Assembly: GCF_026341125.1 (NCBI RefSeq)
Contig: NZ_JAPEOR010000001.1
Span: 372,001-436,000, forward strand
DNA from: Streptomyces sp. NBC_01142
GTDB lineage: Bacteria; Actinomycetota; Actinomycetes; Streptomycetales; Streptomycetaceae
DNA: 64,000 nt
Reading direction: 5' to 3'
The notes under the pieces are model-generated. The model searched no databases, was not told the DNA's origin, and saw only the letters and a list, made by a program, of their open reading frames with translations. The position numbers were made by a program, and so were the translations under genes. Below are positions 10,501 through 17,924 of the stretch, in pieces (within the stretch, counting starts at the first letter, position 1; the number at the start of each line of letters is the position of its first letter).

Positions 10501-10889
10501 AGACAATCCTGAACGTCATTTGGCTGGTCCTGAGCGGCTTGTGGCTGTTCCTGGCATACCTGCTGGCCGGGGTCATCCTCTGCATCACGATCATCGGTAT
10601 TCCGTTCGGCCTGGCGGCGTTCCGTATCGGCGTCTACGCCCTGTGGCCCTTCGGCTATACGACCGTCGACCGCCATGACGCCGGAGCGCCCTCCTGCGTA
10701 GGAAACGTCCTGTGGCTGGTCCTCGCGGGCTGGTGGCTCGCGCTCGGACACATCGTCACGGGCATCGCGCTGTGCATCACGATCATCGGCATCCCGTTCG
10801 GCATCGCCAACTTCAAGCTCATCCCGGTCTCCCTCATGCCGCTGGGCAAGGAGATCGTCCCGACCGACCGTCCATTCGCCGCGAGGTGA
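10497..10889 (+). CDS. YccF-domain inner-membrane protein
   Basis: A 130-aa protein of the YccF (DUF307) family, function unknown. It contains two copies of the family's repeated unit: residues ~5-45 and ~68-108 each carry a LW-rich helix followed by the signature [10 protein letters not shown]. Probably four membrane segments. GTG start overlaps the htpX stop and the stop overlaps the GTG of the barstar-like gene, suggesting one membrane-stress operon. No catalytic residues are recognisable. Confidence 0.85.
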   Translation: MKTILNVIWLVLSGLWLFLAYLLAGVILCITIIGIPFGLAAFRIGVYALWPFGYTTVDRHDAGAPSCVGNVLWLVLAGWWLALGHIVTGIALCITIIGIPFGIANFKLIPVSLMPLGKEIVPTDRPFAAR

Positions 10890-12085
10890 GTCTGCCGCCG
10901 CGGATACAGATATCCGCCCGCGCGGACGACCCCAACGACCTGGATGCCGCCGAAGAGTTGGAGATCCTGGCCGTCTGCGCGGACGCGGAGGGGTTCTACG
11001 TGGATCCGCCGGATCCTGTGCGCGACCACTACGAACTCCGTGGCTGCGCCCCCGAAGGGCGGCTGGCGGCAGCGGCGGCCCAGCCACGGGAGGACGGCTC
11101 GTCGCCCGTCGGGCTGCTGATCGTGAACCCCCTCGACGAGAACGGGGTCCGGGGCGATCGTGGCTGGTCCGAGTGGTTCCTCGCGGACGTACGGGTGTTG
11201 GGCGTCCGGCCGAGCGCCGAGGATCCCGCCCGGGTCGACATCACCGTCGAGGGGTGCCTGAACAGCTGGGAGTCGGGGGACGAAGACCAGCCGGAGGTTC
11301 CGAAGGCGCCGCCACGCTCCCGGGGCTTCCATCTGCTGGACCGGGAAGACGAGTTCTGGGGTCCGTGCAGGGAAGTGGCCCTCGTGGGCAAGAAGCAGCC
11401 CGAACCTGACGGCGAACCGCTGCGGCTGCTCGGATGCGCACCGGGCGGGCGGCTTGTCGCAGCGCTCGAAACGGGCGACGAGTTCGATCTGGGCGGTGTC
11501 TTTCTGAGTGTGCTGGACCGCGGGGGCCGCACCATCAAGAAGGACTGGTACAACCTGTACGTCGATGCCTGGAAGCCTTCCGCACGGGGACCCGGTCTGG
11601 TCGACCTCACCCTGGACGTCTATGCCTTCGACGAGCGGAAAGCCGCAGCCGAGCATGTCCATGCGATCTGGTCCGCAGGACCGCCGGCCGAGCCCAACCG
11701 CTGGGCTCCCCTCGACGCGGCCGGGCGCACGGCCTGGATCCCGGTCGCGATGCAGAACGGCGAGGCGTTGCGCACCCCCGACGCACCACCGGGCGGCACG
11801 TACCACCTGGACGGGCGCCACATCACCGACCTGCCGGGATTCCTCTGCGCCCTCGGAGAAGCGATGAACGGCCCCGGCGCGTACTTCGGCTGGGACTTGT
11901 ACACCGTGGCCGATTGCCTCATGGGCGGCTTCGGCGTGAAGGGACCGTTCACCCTGGTCTGGCACGACCACCACGTGGCACGCAGGTGCCTCGGCCTCAG
12001 TCCGCTCATGTACCACGAGCAGGAAACCTTCGAAAATCTCCTCGAGCTCTTCGCCGAGCAGAAGATCGAGGTCGTTCTGGCCTGA
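10886..12085 (+). CDS. Barstar-family protein with duplicated N-terminal domain
   Basis: A 399-aa protein. Residues ~305-399 match barstar, the intracellular inhibitor of the ribonuclease barnase: a YHLDG start, then YFGWDLYTVADCLMGG aligning with barstar's helix-2 region, and a KIEVVLA end. The barstar contact residue D35 appears replaced by Tyr while D39 and C40 are kept. Residues 1-300 are two copies of one domain, seen at LRGCAPEGRLAAA (51-63) and LLGCAPGGRLVAA (181-193). No barnase-like nuclease is visible nearby. The GTG at 10886 overlaps the preceding stop; a longer frame to 10712 is inside the YccF gene. Function unknown; a role as an immunity or RNase-binding protein is inference. 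Confidence 0.75.
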   Translation: MSLPPRIQISARADDPNDLDAAEELEILAVCADAEGFYVDPPDPVRDHYELRGCAPEGRLAAAAAQPREDGSSPVGLLIVNPLDENGVRGDRGWSEWFLADVRVLGVRPSAEDPARVDITVEGCLNSWESGDEDQPEVPKAPPRSRGFHLLDREDEFWGPCREVALVGKKQPEPDGEPLRLLGCAPGGRLVAALETGDEFDLGGVFLSVLDRGGRTIKKDWYNLYVDAWKPSARGPGLVDLTLDVYAFDERKAAAEHVHAIWSAGPPAEPNRWAPLDAAGRTAWIPVAMQNGEALRTPDAPPGGTYHLDGRHITDLPGFLCALGEAMNGPGAYFGWDLYTVADCLMGGFGVKGPFTLVWHDHHVARRCLGLSPLMYHEQETFENLLELFAEQKIEVVLA

Positions 12086-12175
12086 TCGTCCGTGCCGTGG
12101 TCCACCATGAACACATGACCGAGACCGAGCAGTTGCCGGGTCGCGCGCGCATATGAGCCGCGGTGGCTCACCGTT

Positions 12176-12410
12176 CCGCCGCACCCGCACCCGCACCCGC
12201 GCTCGCCAGCCCGCGAGATACCCCCAGAACTCCCCGAGCCGCTCCCGCCCGTACCCATATGTCCCGCGGACACCGGGTAGCGGGCGGGCGGACGGGCGAG
12301 CCGCGCCGACGACATGGCGTTGCGAATGTTCCCGCCCCGACCGTCGAACCCGGCCCGATCACGACCGCGTCGAAAAGCCCGAGTGCGTGCCGCAGCTCCT
12401 GTGTCACGCG
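12176..12410 (-). pseudogene. Remnant of an APC-family amino-acid permease
   Basis: Minus-strand fragments of the N-terminal part of an APC-superfamily amino-acid permease can be read in three frames. They are LGLFDAVVIG followed by GSTVGAGTF (about 12392-12326), then SSARLARPPARYPVS, then YGRERLGEFWGYLAGW (ending near 12190). These align in order with the permease's first helix, the SSARLAARYPxSGG loop and the YGRERLG helix. About 40 codons between the first two pieces are missing and at least two frameshifts separate the rest. The remainder of the roughly 450-aa gene is absent. It occupies most of the gap between the barstar-like gene and 12494. Confidence 0.65.
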
Positions 12411-12493
12411 CAGCGGCCCAATGATCTCCGCAACCGCGACCGGTCCCCCCTGCGTCCTCCAGGGCAACACCGTACGAAAGGCAGGTTCACGGC

Positions 12494-12763
12494 ATGGGCA
12501 TCATCAGCTGGATCATCCTCGGACTGCTCGCCGGAGCCATAGCCAAGATCCTGCTCCCCGGCCGCGACCCGGGCGGCCTGATCGGCACCACGCTCATCGG
12601 CGTCGCCGGCGCCTTCACCGGCGGCTGGATATCGGCCCGCTACCTGGACCGGCCGATCACCAACGAGTTCTACGACGGGGCCACGTGGGCCGCGGCCATC
12701 GGCGGCTCGCTCGTGCTGCTGATCGCCTACCGGATCCTGTTCGGCCACTCACGCTCACGCTGA
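12494..12763 (+). CDS. GlsB/YeaQ/YmgE family stress-associated membrane protein
   Basis: 89-aa membrane protein of the transglycosylase-associated (YeaQ/YmgE) family, often linked to stress response, biochemical role unknown. It shows the family pattern of three glycine-rich helices: ISWIILGLLAGAIAKILLPG, then GGLIGTTLIGVAGAFTGGWI, and a C-terminal helix ending in RILFG. An 8-residue hydrophilic insert around residues 50-60 separates helices two and three. It converges with alkB, leaving 10 nt between stops. Confidence 0.85.
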   Translation: MGIISWIILGLLAGAIAKILLPGRDPGGLIGTTLIGVAGAFTGGWISARYLDRPITNEFYDGATWAAAIGGSLVLLIAYRILFGHSRSR

Positions 12764-12773
12764 CGGAGCAGGC

Positions 12774-13442
12774 TCAGAGCCCGGTCTCCCGCAGGGTGAT
12801 GTTCAGCCGTCCGCCGCTCATCCCCGTCGCCGGGTCGGCCGTCCCCGGGTACACCTTCGGCACCCCGTGGTACGCGAGTCGTGAGGGTCCGCCGAAGACG
12901 AAGAGGTCCCCGGACGCCAGCTCCACATCCGCATACGGCTGCCCTCGCGTATCGGTGTTCCCGAACCGGAAGACGCAGCTGTCGCCGATGCTCAGCGACA
13001 CCACCGGCGCACCGGACCGCTCTTCCCTGTCCTGGTGCATCCCCATCTTCGCCGCGCCGTCGTAGAAGTTGATCAGTGCGGTGTCGGGGGAGTACCCCTG
13101 ATGTTCTCCGTACGCCTCGACCAGCGCCGAACGACCCAACTCCACCAGCCAGTCCGGGAATTCAGCGACCCGTGCACCGTTCACGTCGTCGGCGGTACGG
13201 GTGTACCGATACGGCTGCCAGTGCCATCCGACGCACACGGTCTGTACGGACATCACGCCGCCGCCCGGCAGTACGGTGTGCCGGATCGGCACGGGGCCGC
13301 GGGCCCATGCCCGGCAGGCGTCGACCAGTTCCCGCTGCCGTTCCACCGACAGCCACCCCGGCACATGCACCGCCCCCGGGGCGACGACAGCCCGCTCCCT
13401 CGGGAACAGCGCCTCCCCGCTCACGACGTACTCACCCCGCAC
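12774..13442 (-). CDS. alkB: AlkB-type 2-oxoglutarate/Fe(II) dioxygenase (alkylated-DNA repair)
   Basis: Repairs 1-methyladenine and 3-methylcytosine in DNA or RNA by oxidative demethylation. The iron ligands are seen as H136 and D138 (MGMHQDREE) and H192 (YHGVPK), and 2-oxoglutarate-binding arginines as R212 and R218 in GRLNITLRE; NFYD precedes the metal motif as in known AlkB proteins. 222 aa, normal length. It follows ogt by 15 nt on the same strand, so the two alkylation-repair enzymes are very likely co-transcribed. Confidence 0.9.
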   Translation of the reverse strand: MRGEYVVSGEALFPRERAVVAPGAVHVPGWLSVERQRELVDACRAWARGPVPIRHTVLPGGGVMSVQTVCVGWHWQPYRYTRTADDVNGARVAEFPDWLVELGRSALVEAYGEHQGYSPDTALINFYDGAAKMGMHQDREERSGAPVVSLSIGDSCVFRFGNTDTRGQPYADVELASGDLFVFGGPSRLAYHGVPKVYPGTADPATGMSGGRLNITLRETGL

Positions 13443-13457
13443 GTACTCACGACCCGT

Positions 13458-13964
13458 TCACGAGGCCGCCGGCGCGCCCTCGAGACCCAGGAGAAGCTCC
13501 TTGCGCTCCAGCCCGCCCGCGTACCCCCGAAGGGCCCCGTCCGCCCCGATGACCCGGTGGCACGGCCGTACGACGAGCAGCGGATTGCGCCCGATTGCGG
13601 TGCCCACGGCGCGTACCCCCACCGCCGATGTGCCGACCCGCTCGGCGATCTCCCCGTAGGTCGCCGTCTCTCCGTAAGGGATCTCCTCCAGCGCGTTCCA
13701 CACCCGCCGTTGGAACTCCGTCCCGCCACCGACGCACTCGATCTCGAAGTGCATCAGCCGGCCCTCGAAGTACGAAGCCAGCTGGCTGCCGATCTCCGCG
13801 AAGGCCGCCGGGTCGCGCCGCCAACCGTCCTGGACGACAGCGGCGCCCTTCTGGCCGGGCAGCGAGAGCGAGGCGAGCGCGGTGCCGCCCTTCGCCGTGG
13901 CGGACTCCTTGCCGACCAGCAGCAATTCGCCCAGCGGGCTGTCGATGGCCGTGTAGACCGTCAT
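13458..13964 (-). CDS. ogt: Methylated-DNA--protein-cysteine methyltransferase
   Basis: Suicide enzyme that transfers the methyl group from O6-methylguanine to its own cysteine. The active site PCHRVIG is intact with acceptor C135, and the upstream helix-turn-helix stretch EIPYGETATYGEIAERVG with the following RAVGTAIGRNP is typical. 168 aa, the length of the short Ogt/AGT class without an Ada regulatory domain. First gene of a likely ogt-alkB operon. Confidence 0.92.
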   Translation of the reverse strand: MTVYTAIDSPLGELLLVGKESATAKGGTALASLSLPGQKGAAVVQDGWRRDPAAFAEIGSQLASYFEGRLMHFEIECVGGGTEFQRRVWNALEEIPYGETATYGEIAERVGTSAVGVRAVGTAIGRNPLLVVRPCHRVIGADGALRGYAGGLERKELLLGLEGAPAAS

Positions 13965-14192
13965 GGCTCGTTCCCTTCCTCGCGGCGCGTCCTGCCCCGT
14001 CCTGCCCTGCCCTGTCCTTCTGTCCTGCGCCTACGAGTCTGCGACTCCCGCTTCCCGGACGCTGGCGGAAATCGGACGTCGCGCCCCGTCCCCTGCCGTC
14101 ACGTCCAGCCGGGCCCACCCAGCCGAACGGGCCGGGGGCGGAGCAGCCGAGCCGCCCCGCCCCCGATGAGCCCGCGCCGCGCCCGGCCGCGC

Positions 14193-14681
14193 TCAGCGGT
14201 AGTTCACGAACTGCAGCGCGAAGTCGAAGTCCTGCCCCTTCAGCAGGGCCTGCACGGCCTGCAGGTCGTCCCGGCTCTTCGAGCTGACCCGCAGCTCTTC
14301 GCCCTGGACCTGGGCCTTGACGCCCTTGGGGCCCTCGTCGCGGATGATCTTCGCCACCTTTTTGGCGTTCTCCTGGGAGATGCCTTCCTCGATCGAGGCG
14401 AAGATCTTGTATTCCTTGCCGGACAGCTGGGGCTCGCCCGCGTCCAGCGACTTCAGCGAGATCCCGCGCTTGACCAGCTTGGTCTGGAAGACGTCGAGGA
14501 TTGCGGTGACCCGCTCCTCGGAATTGGCCTGCATCAGAATCTTCTCGCCGGACCAGGCAATCGAAGCTCCGACGTTCTTGAAGTCGTAGCGCTGGGAGAT
14601 CTCCTTCGCGGCCTGGTTGAGGGCGTTGTCGACCTCCTGCCGCTCGACCTTCGAGACGATGTCGAAACTGGAGTCGGCCAT
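14193..14681 (-). CDS. YajQ-family nucleotide-binding protein
   Basis: 162-aa protein of the YajQ/UPF0234 family; some homologues bind cyclic di-GMP or RNA. Starts with the canonical [20 protein letters not shown] and ends [13 protein letters not shown], with two ferredoxin-like repeats between. An AGGAG-type site precedes the ATG on the minus strand. It is transcribed divergently from tRNA-Tyr. The 228 nt separating it from ogt contain only C/T-rich sequence with no recognisable gene. Confidence 0.9.
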   Translation of the reverse strand: MADSSFDIVSKVERQEVDNALNQAAKEISQRYDFKNVGASIAWSGEKILMQANSEERVTAILDVFQTKLVKRGISLKSLDAGEPQLSGKEYKIFASIEEGISQENAKKVAKIIRDEGPKGVKAQVQGEELRVSSKSRDDLQAVQALLKGQDFDFALQFVNYR

Positions 14682-14874
14682 GTCCTGTGGCTCCTTGTAT
14701 CGGGTGCGTGAGGCGCGGCCGGAAGTCCCCGGACCGCTCGGTCAAGCCTAGCCACCCGCGTCGGCCCGGAGGGCTGATCAATCCAGTGGCGAAGCACCCC
14801 CGCGCATCAGGTATCGTTTACGTCGTTGCCAGGGAGCACCACCCACAGCGGTGATCCTCACGGCGATATCCCAT

Positions 14875-14956
14875 GGCGGTGTGCCCGAGTGGCCAATGGG
14901 AACGGACTGTAAATCCGTCGGCTCTGCCTACCCAGGTTCGAATCCTGGCGCCGCCA
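14875..14956 (+). tRNA. tRNA-Tyr (anticodon GTA)
   Basis: 82-nt class II tRNA. The acceptor arm pairs GGCGGTG (14875-14881) with CGCCGCC (14949-14955), discriminator A at 14956. Anticodon GTA is at 14909-14911 in loop TGTAAAT, with the long variable arm expected for bacterial tRNA-Tyr and a T-arm GGTTCGAATCC. CCA is not encoded. Its 3' half and the hairpin beyond are duplicated at 17779-17887, so this gene is the apparent integration target of a mobile element. Confidence 0.96.
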
Positions 14957-15012
14957 CGTGATGAAGATGGCCCCTGATCTGCAGGAAACGCGGATCAGGG
15001 GCCATCGTCATG
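14905..15012 (+). repeat. Left att-like repeat (within and after tRNA-Tyr)
   Basis: Left copy of the flanking direct repeat. It runs from the anticodon arm of the intact tRNA-Tyr through the T-arm, acceptor 3' strand and the downstream hairpin. Differences from the right copy are a few substitutions (for example in the variable arm and T-loop) and a one-base length change in the hairpin loop. Confidence 0.8.
14966..15006 (+). terminator. Hairpin terminator after tRNA-Tyr
   Basis: ATGGCCCCTGATC (14967-14979) pairs perfectly with GATCAGGGGCCAT (14993-15005) around a 13-nt loop. No T-run follows, as is common in Streptomyces. The whole hairpin is copied at 17840-17880. Confidence 0.75.
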
Positions 15013-15322
15013 AGAGCAGCCGCCAGGATGGACTGTCGCGCAATGTCTCGTTCTCGCACACTCTCTATCAGTAGTTCTGGACGGGCTGTGGACGGGAATC
15101 CACGGAAATCCACGGGAATCCTCGCCCCGAGCAGTACTGGACGCGTGATCACGACGGGGATCCGGCCGGAGGGTTTCGGTGCCGGCTCAGACGAGCTGAG
15201 ATCTTCGCGTCGGCCGCGTCCTCGCCCCCTTCAGGAATGCGGCGTACACCCGGGGTTGTGGGCCCTGCGGAGGCCTGCGCTTGGCCCGGCATTGAGGGGG
15301 CTGTTGCCGTCGCGGGCGGGTC
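15013..15322. other. 310-nt region without a recognisable gene
   Basis: No coding sequence can be supported here. It contains a short iterated motif (ATCCACGG at about 15100-15107 and 15111-15118, with related GGGAATCC steps). Short repeats beside an att site can be integrase arm-binding sites, but this is only a possibility. The right-hand part is GC-rich sequence leading to the end of the minus-strand regulator. Confidence 0.4.
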
Positions 15323-16333
15323 TCACGCCTCCGTTTGTCGGGTTGACCCGTGGTGGTCGCAGCGACGATGGAATATCGCGCGGTACTCCCTCGGACGCTG
15401 GCCCGTGTGTCTGGCAAAGATGCCGCTGAACGCCCCAGGGTCGCGATACCCAACGTCGGCGGCGATGCTTGCGACGGTCCTGTCGGTCGTCTCCAGCAGA
15501 TGTCTGGCTCGACGCACCCGGGCCGTCTGCAGGTACGCGAGTGGCGTCTCGCCGGCCTCGTCGCCGAAGCGACGGAGCATGGTTCTCGTGCTGACGTGGA
15601 ACTCCTGGGCGAGGGTGGGCAGGTCATAGCGAGCACTGAGGTTCTGGTCCAGCCACCGCTTGACGCCGAGCGAGAACTCCCTGCCCACAGTGGGTATGAG
15701 CGCCGAGTCGACATAGGGAGCCTGCGTGGAACGTGCATCATCAACAAGCGCGATACGCGCGGTGCTACGGGCGACGCGGGGGCCGTCGTGCTCGCGGATG
15801 AGCTGCAGCGCGAAGTCGTACATGGCGCTGAAGGCCGCTGTGGTCGTCACCCCCCGGTCGGTCACGACCAAGCTCTCCGGGCGAAGGCGCACGTCAGCGT
15901 ACCGGCGGGCGAACCGATCCGCGAACAACCACGACGTGGTCGCTTCGCGCCCGCCGAGCAGCCCGGCTTCAGCGACCACGAAGGCGCCGACGCAGATCGA
16001 TACGACAGCGGTCCCCGAGGCCGCCTGCGAGCGAATCGACGCTACTTCCGGTTCCAGTTTCGCGAGTGTCGCGTCGAGATCGAGCGTGGGCGAAAGCTCG
16101 AAGCCCGGCACGATCAGGACGTCTACCGGGCGAACCGCCGAGACGTCGAGGACCGAGCCGCCGGACGCGATCACACGCCGCCGGGGCGAGATGACCGACG
16201 CCTCGTAGGCCGGCTGAACCGACCCCTGCGCCGCGGCGACGTGAGTAGCCATTGCCAGGAGGTCGGGGACTCCGAACACCTCCGACGCGAAGCAGCCGGG
16301 ATAGGCCAGCACACCCACTCGCAGCGGACTCAT
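15323..16333 (-). CDS. GlxA/FtrA-type AraC-family transcriptional regulator
   Basis: 336-aa regulator with an N-terminal DJ-1/PfpI-like domain (residues ~5-185; SPLRVGVLAYPGC start and ISICVGAF nucleophile-elbow-like segment with a cysteine) and a C-terminal AraC double helix-turn-helix (LSARYDLPTLAQEFHVSTRTMLRR, then TDRTVASIAADVGYRDPGAFSGIF). The start at 16333 is chosen because GGAGGG lies 7 nt upstream. It diverges from the hydrolase at 16433 across a ~100-nt promoter region, so it probably controls that gene. It lies inside the tRNA-Tyr-bounded segment. Confidence 0.85.
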   Translation of the reverse strand: MSPLRVGVLAYPGCFASEVFGVPDLLAMATHVAAAQGSVQPAYEASVISPRRRVIASGGSVLDVSAVRPVDVLIVPGFELSPTLDLDATLAKLEPEVASIRSQAASGTAVVSICVGAFVVAEAGLLGGREATTSWLFADRFARRYADVRLRPESLVVTDRGVTTTAAFSAMYDFALQLIREHDGPRVARSTARIALVDDARSTQAPYVDSALIPTVGREFSLGVKRWLDQNLSARYDLPTLAQEFHVSTRTMLRRFGDEAGETPLAYLQTARVRRARHLLETTDRTVASIAADVGYRDPGAFSGIFARHTGQRPREYRAIFHRRCDHHGSTRQTEA

Positions 16334-16359
16334 GCGGTCCCTCCGGCGCCATTGAACGG

Positions 16360-16388
16360 GTGGCGATATTACCGGGATACGTGGCGAT
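16360..16388. promoter_or_regulatory. Candidate AraC-regulator operator in the divergent promoter
   Basis: Direct repeats GTGGCGAT occur at 16360-16367 and 16381-16388, 21 bp apart, two helical turns, as expected for the paired half-sites of AraC-type regulators. They lie between the divergent regulator and hydrolase genes. Binding is inference. Confidence 0.45.
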
Positions 16389-16432
16389 GCCACCGCTTCT
16401 CAGGAGGTCGGCCGCTCATCATCATCTCGGTC

Positions 16433-17257
16433 ATGACCATCATGCGAGGACAGAGCGACCCCTTGGACGACTTCTCGCGGAGAGCCGTCAGCGTCGAGGA
16501 CGTCGACAAGACCGTGTACGTTGCCGGGTCAGGACCGGCAGTCATCCTCATGCCCGAGATGCCGGGTATCAGCCCCGACGTCGCGCGGTTCGCGCGGTGG
16601 GTGCGTGATGCCGGCTTCTCCGTGTACCTGCCCTCTCTTTTCGGCGTCGACGGTGCCTATCCGCTCGCCGAGGCACGCGAGACCATCGTTCGACGCGCGT
16701 GCGTCAGCGCCGAGTTCCGAGCGTTTGCCGGTGGCGGCACCAGCCCCGTCGTCACCTGGCTGCGCGGCCTCGCCCGCCTGGCGCACGCCGAGTGCGGCGG
16801 GCCTGGCGTCGGCGCCGTCGGTCTGTGTTTTACCGGCAACTTCGCCTTGACCATGGCTCTCGAACCCGCTGTCATCGCACCAGTGGTCAACCATCCGTCG
16901 CTTCCGCTCGACGACCCCGGCGGTCTGGAGATCAGCGACGAAGACGCTGCTGCCGTGGCTGAACGCGTAGCGCGAGACGGATTGAAGGTTCTCGCCTACC
17001 GCTTCGACAACGACAGGTGGTGCACCGGCCAGCGGTTCGCGGCTTACCGAGCGCTGCTCGGGGACGCATTCGACGGCCGCGTACTCGAAGCCGATACGGC
17101 GAACTCGAACCCTCCGCCCTTCTTCCGTGACGTCGTCGGTTGCGCCCACAGCGTCGTCACGGCACACCTCGTCGACCAGGACGGTCACCCCACCGTGCAG
17201 GCCCGGAACGAGATCATCGCCTTCCTGGCCGAGCGGCTCGGGACGCGGCCGGAATGA
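16433..17257 (+). CDS. Dienelactone hydrolase-like alpha/beta hydrolase
   Basis: 274-aa alpha/beta hydrolase resembling dienelactone hydrolase family proteins. The nucleophile elbow appears as VGAVGLCFTGNFALTM, with cysteine as in dienelactone hydrolase (GxCxG); the histidine is probably in QDGHPTVQARNEI near the C-terminus. An AGGAGG at 16402-16407 is rather far from the ATG at 16433, so the exact start is uncertain. It diverges from the AraC-type regulator, and composition looks slightly less GC-rich than the neighbouring core genes, fitting an imported segment. Substrate unknown. Confidence 0.72.
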   Translation: MTIMRGQSDPLDDFSRRAVSVEDVDKTVYVAGSGPAVILMPEMPGISPDVARFARWVRDAGFSVYLPSLFGVDGAYPLAEARETIVRRACVSAEFRAFAGGGTSPVVTWLRGLARLAHAECGGPGVGAVGLCFTGNFALTMALEPAVIAPVVNHPSLPLDDPGGLEISDEDAAAVAERVARDGLKVLAYRFDNDRWCTGQRFAAYRALLGDAFDGRVLEADTANSNPPPFFRDVVGCAHSVVTAHLVDQDGHPTVQARNEIIAFLAERLGTRPE

Positions 17258-17289
17258 GATCTAGGCGCTCCGGCACCCGGCGATGCGAC

Positions 17290-17592
17290 GGAGCGCCGCC
17301 GCTTCCCGATGCGATCCGGTCGTCGCTGCCGCCGAACAAGATGCCCGCGGCCCTCGGCGCGAGCGCCTGTGCCCTGGACGCCGCCGTGCACGCCTGGGAC
17401 ATCGCCGTCGCCACCGGGCAGCCGTCGCCGCTGACCCCGGAGCTCGCGTCCGATCTCCTCGGCGCGGCCCGGCAGTTCGTCGAACCGCTGCGAGCCTTCG
17501 CCTTCGCACCGGTGGTGCCGGCGGAGCCGGGGGACGACGCGGTGGCGGAGCTGCTGAAGTACCTGGGACGGCGGCCGGACTGGGCGGCGTGA
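17290..17592 (+). pseudogene. C-terminal fragment of a TIGR03086-type (DinB-like) metal-binding protein
   Basis: About 100 codons match the C-terminal half of Streptomyces TIGR03086-family proteins (relatives of mycothiol-dependent maleylpyruvate isomerase): PPLPDAIRSS, NKMPAALGASACALDAAVHAWDIA, and the AEPGDDAVAELLKYLGRRPDW end. The N-terminal ~110 residues with the first metal histidines are missing, and the sequence before 17290 does not continue the family. It sits at the right edge of the tRNA-bounded segment and is probably a truncated leftover. Confidence 0.7.
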
Positions 17593-17778
17593 CGGCCGGC
17601 GTAGCGGACAGGACGGCGGGCGCGAGGCGGCAAGCGGCGCGCTCGGACGTGCATCAGAAATCGAAAGAGCGTCACCGGAACCAAGATCTGGACGGGGTAT
17701 GGATGGCGCGCACTCACGCCGGTGCCGTCCGCCTCTACCCCACAGGTCGGGGGCCGGATGGGGACAACGTGGGGAGCC

Positions 17779-17887
17779 GACCGTAAATCCGTCGGCTCTG
17801 CCTGCCCAGGTTTGAATCCTGGCGCCGCCACGTGATGAGGATGGCCCCTGATCTGCGCAAACGCGGATCGGGGGCCATCGTCGTGCC
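17779..17887 (+). repeat. Right att-like repeat with partial tRNA-Tyr
   Basis: Second copy of the tRNA-Tyr anticodon loop, variable arm, T-arm and acceptor 3' strand (tRNA part to 17830), followed by the copied hairpin (17840-17880). The 5' half of a tRNA is absent, so it cannot be a functional tRNA. Substitutions include C for T before the GTA and T for C in the T-loop. Confidence 0.85.
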
Positions 17888-17924
17888 GGGGTCGGCTGTT
17901 CGCCGGGGGGAGCGTGGAGCCCTC

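Larger units (their letters stand above)
14905..17887. mobile_element. Degenerate integrated element bounded by a tRNA-Tyr duplication
   Basis: A direct repeat of about 107 bp flanks this segment: 14905-15012 (3' part of the intact tRNA-Tyr plus its hairpin) and 17779-17887 (a second copy at an offset of 2874, about 90% identical by eye). That is the arrangement left by site-specific insertion into a tRNA gene. Streptomyces elements such as SLP1 use a tRNA-Tyr gene with an att region of similar length. Inside are a GlxA/AraC-type regulator, a dienelactone-hydrolase-like enzyme and a truncated gene. No integrase, excisionase, replication or transfer gene is visible, so it is a remnant or a passenger segment. 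Confidence 0.75.

Noticed and set aside
14928..15152. 75-residue minus-strand frame after tRNA-Tyr
   Set aside because: It overlaps the tRNA and its hairpin and ends in the antisense of the T-arm; no ribosome site or family resemblance.
17779..17830. Second functional tRNA-Tyr
   Set aside because: Only the 3' half is present; the 5' acceptor and D-arm sequence does not match, so no cloverleaf can form.
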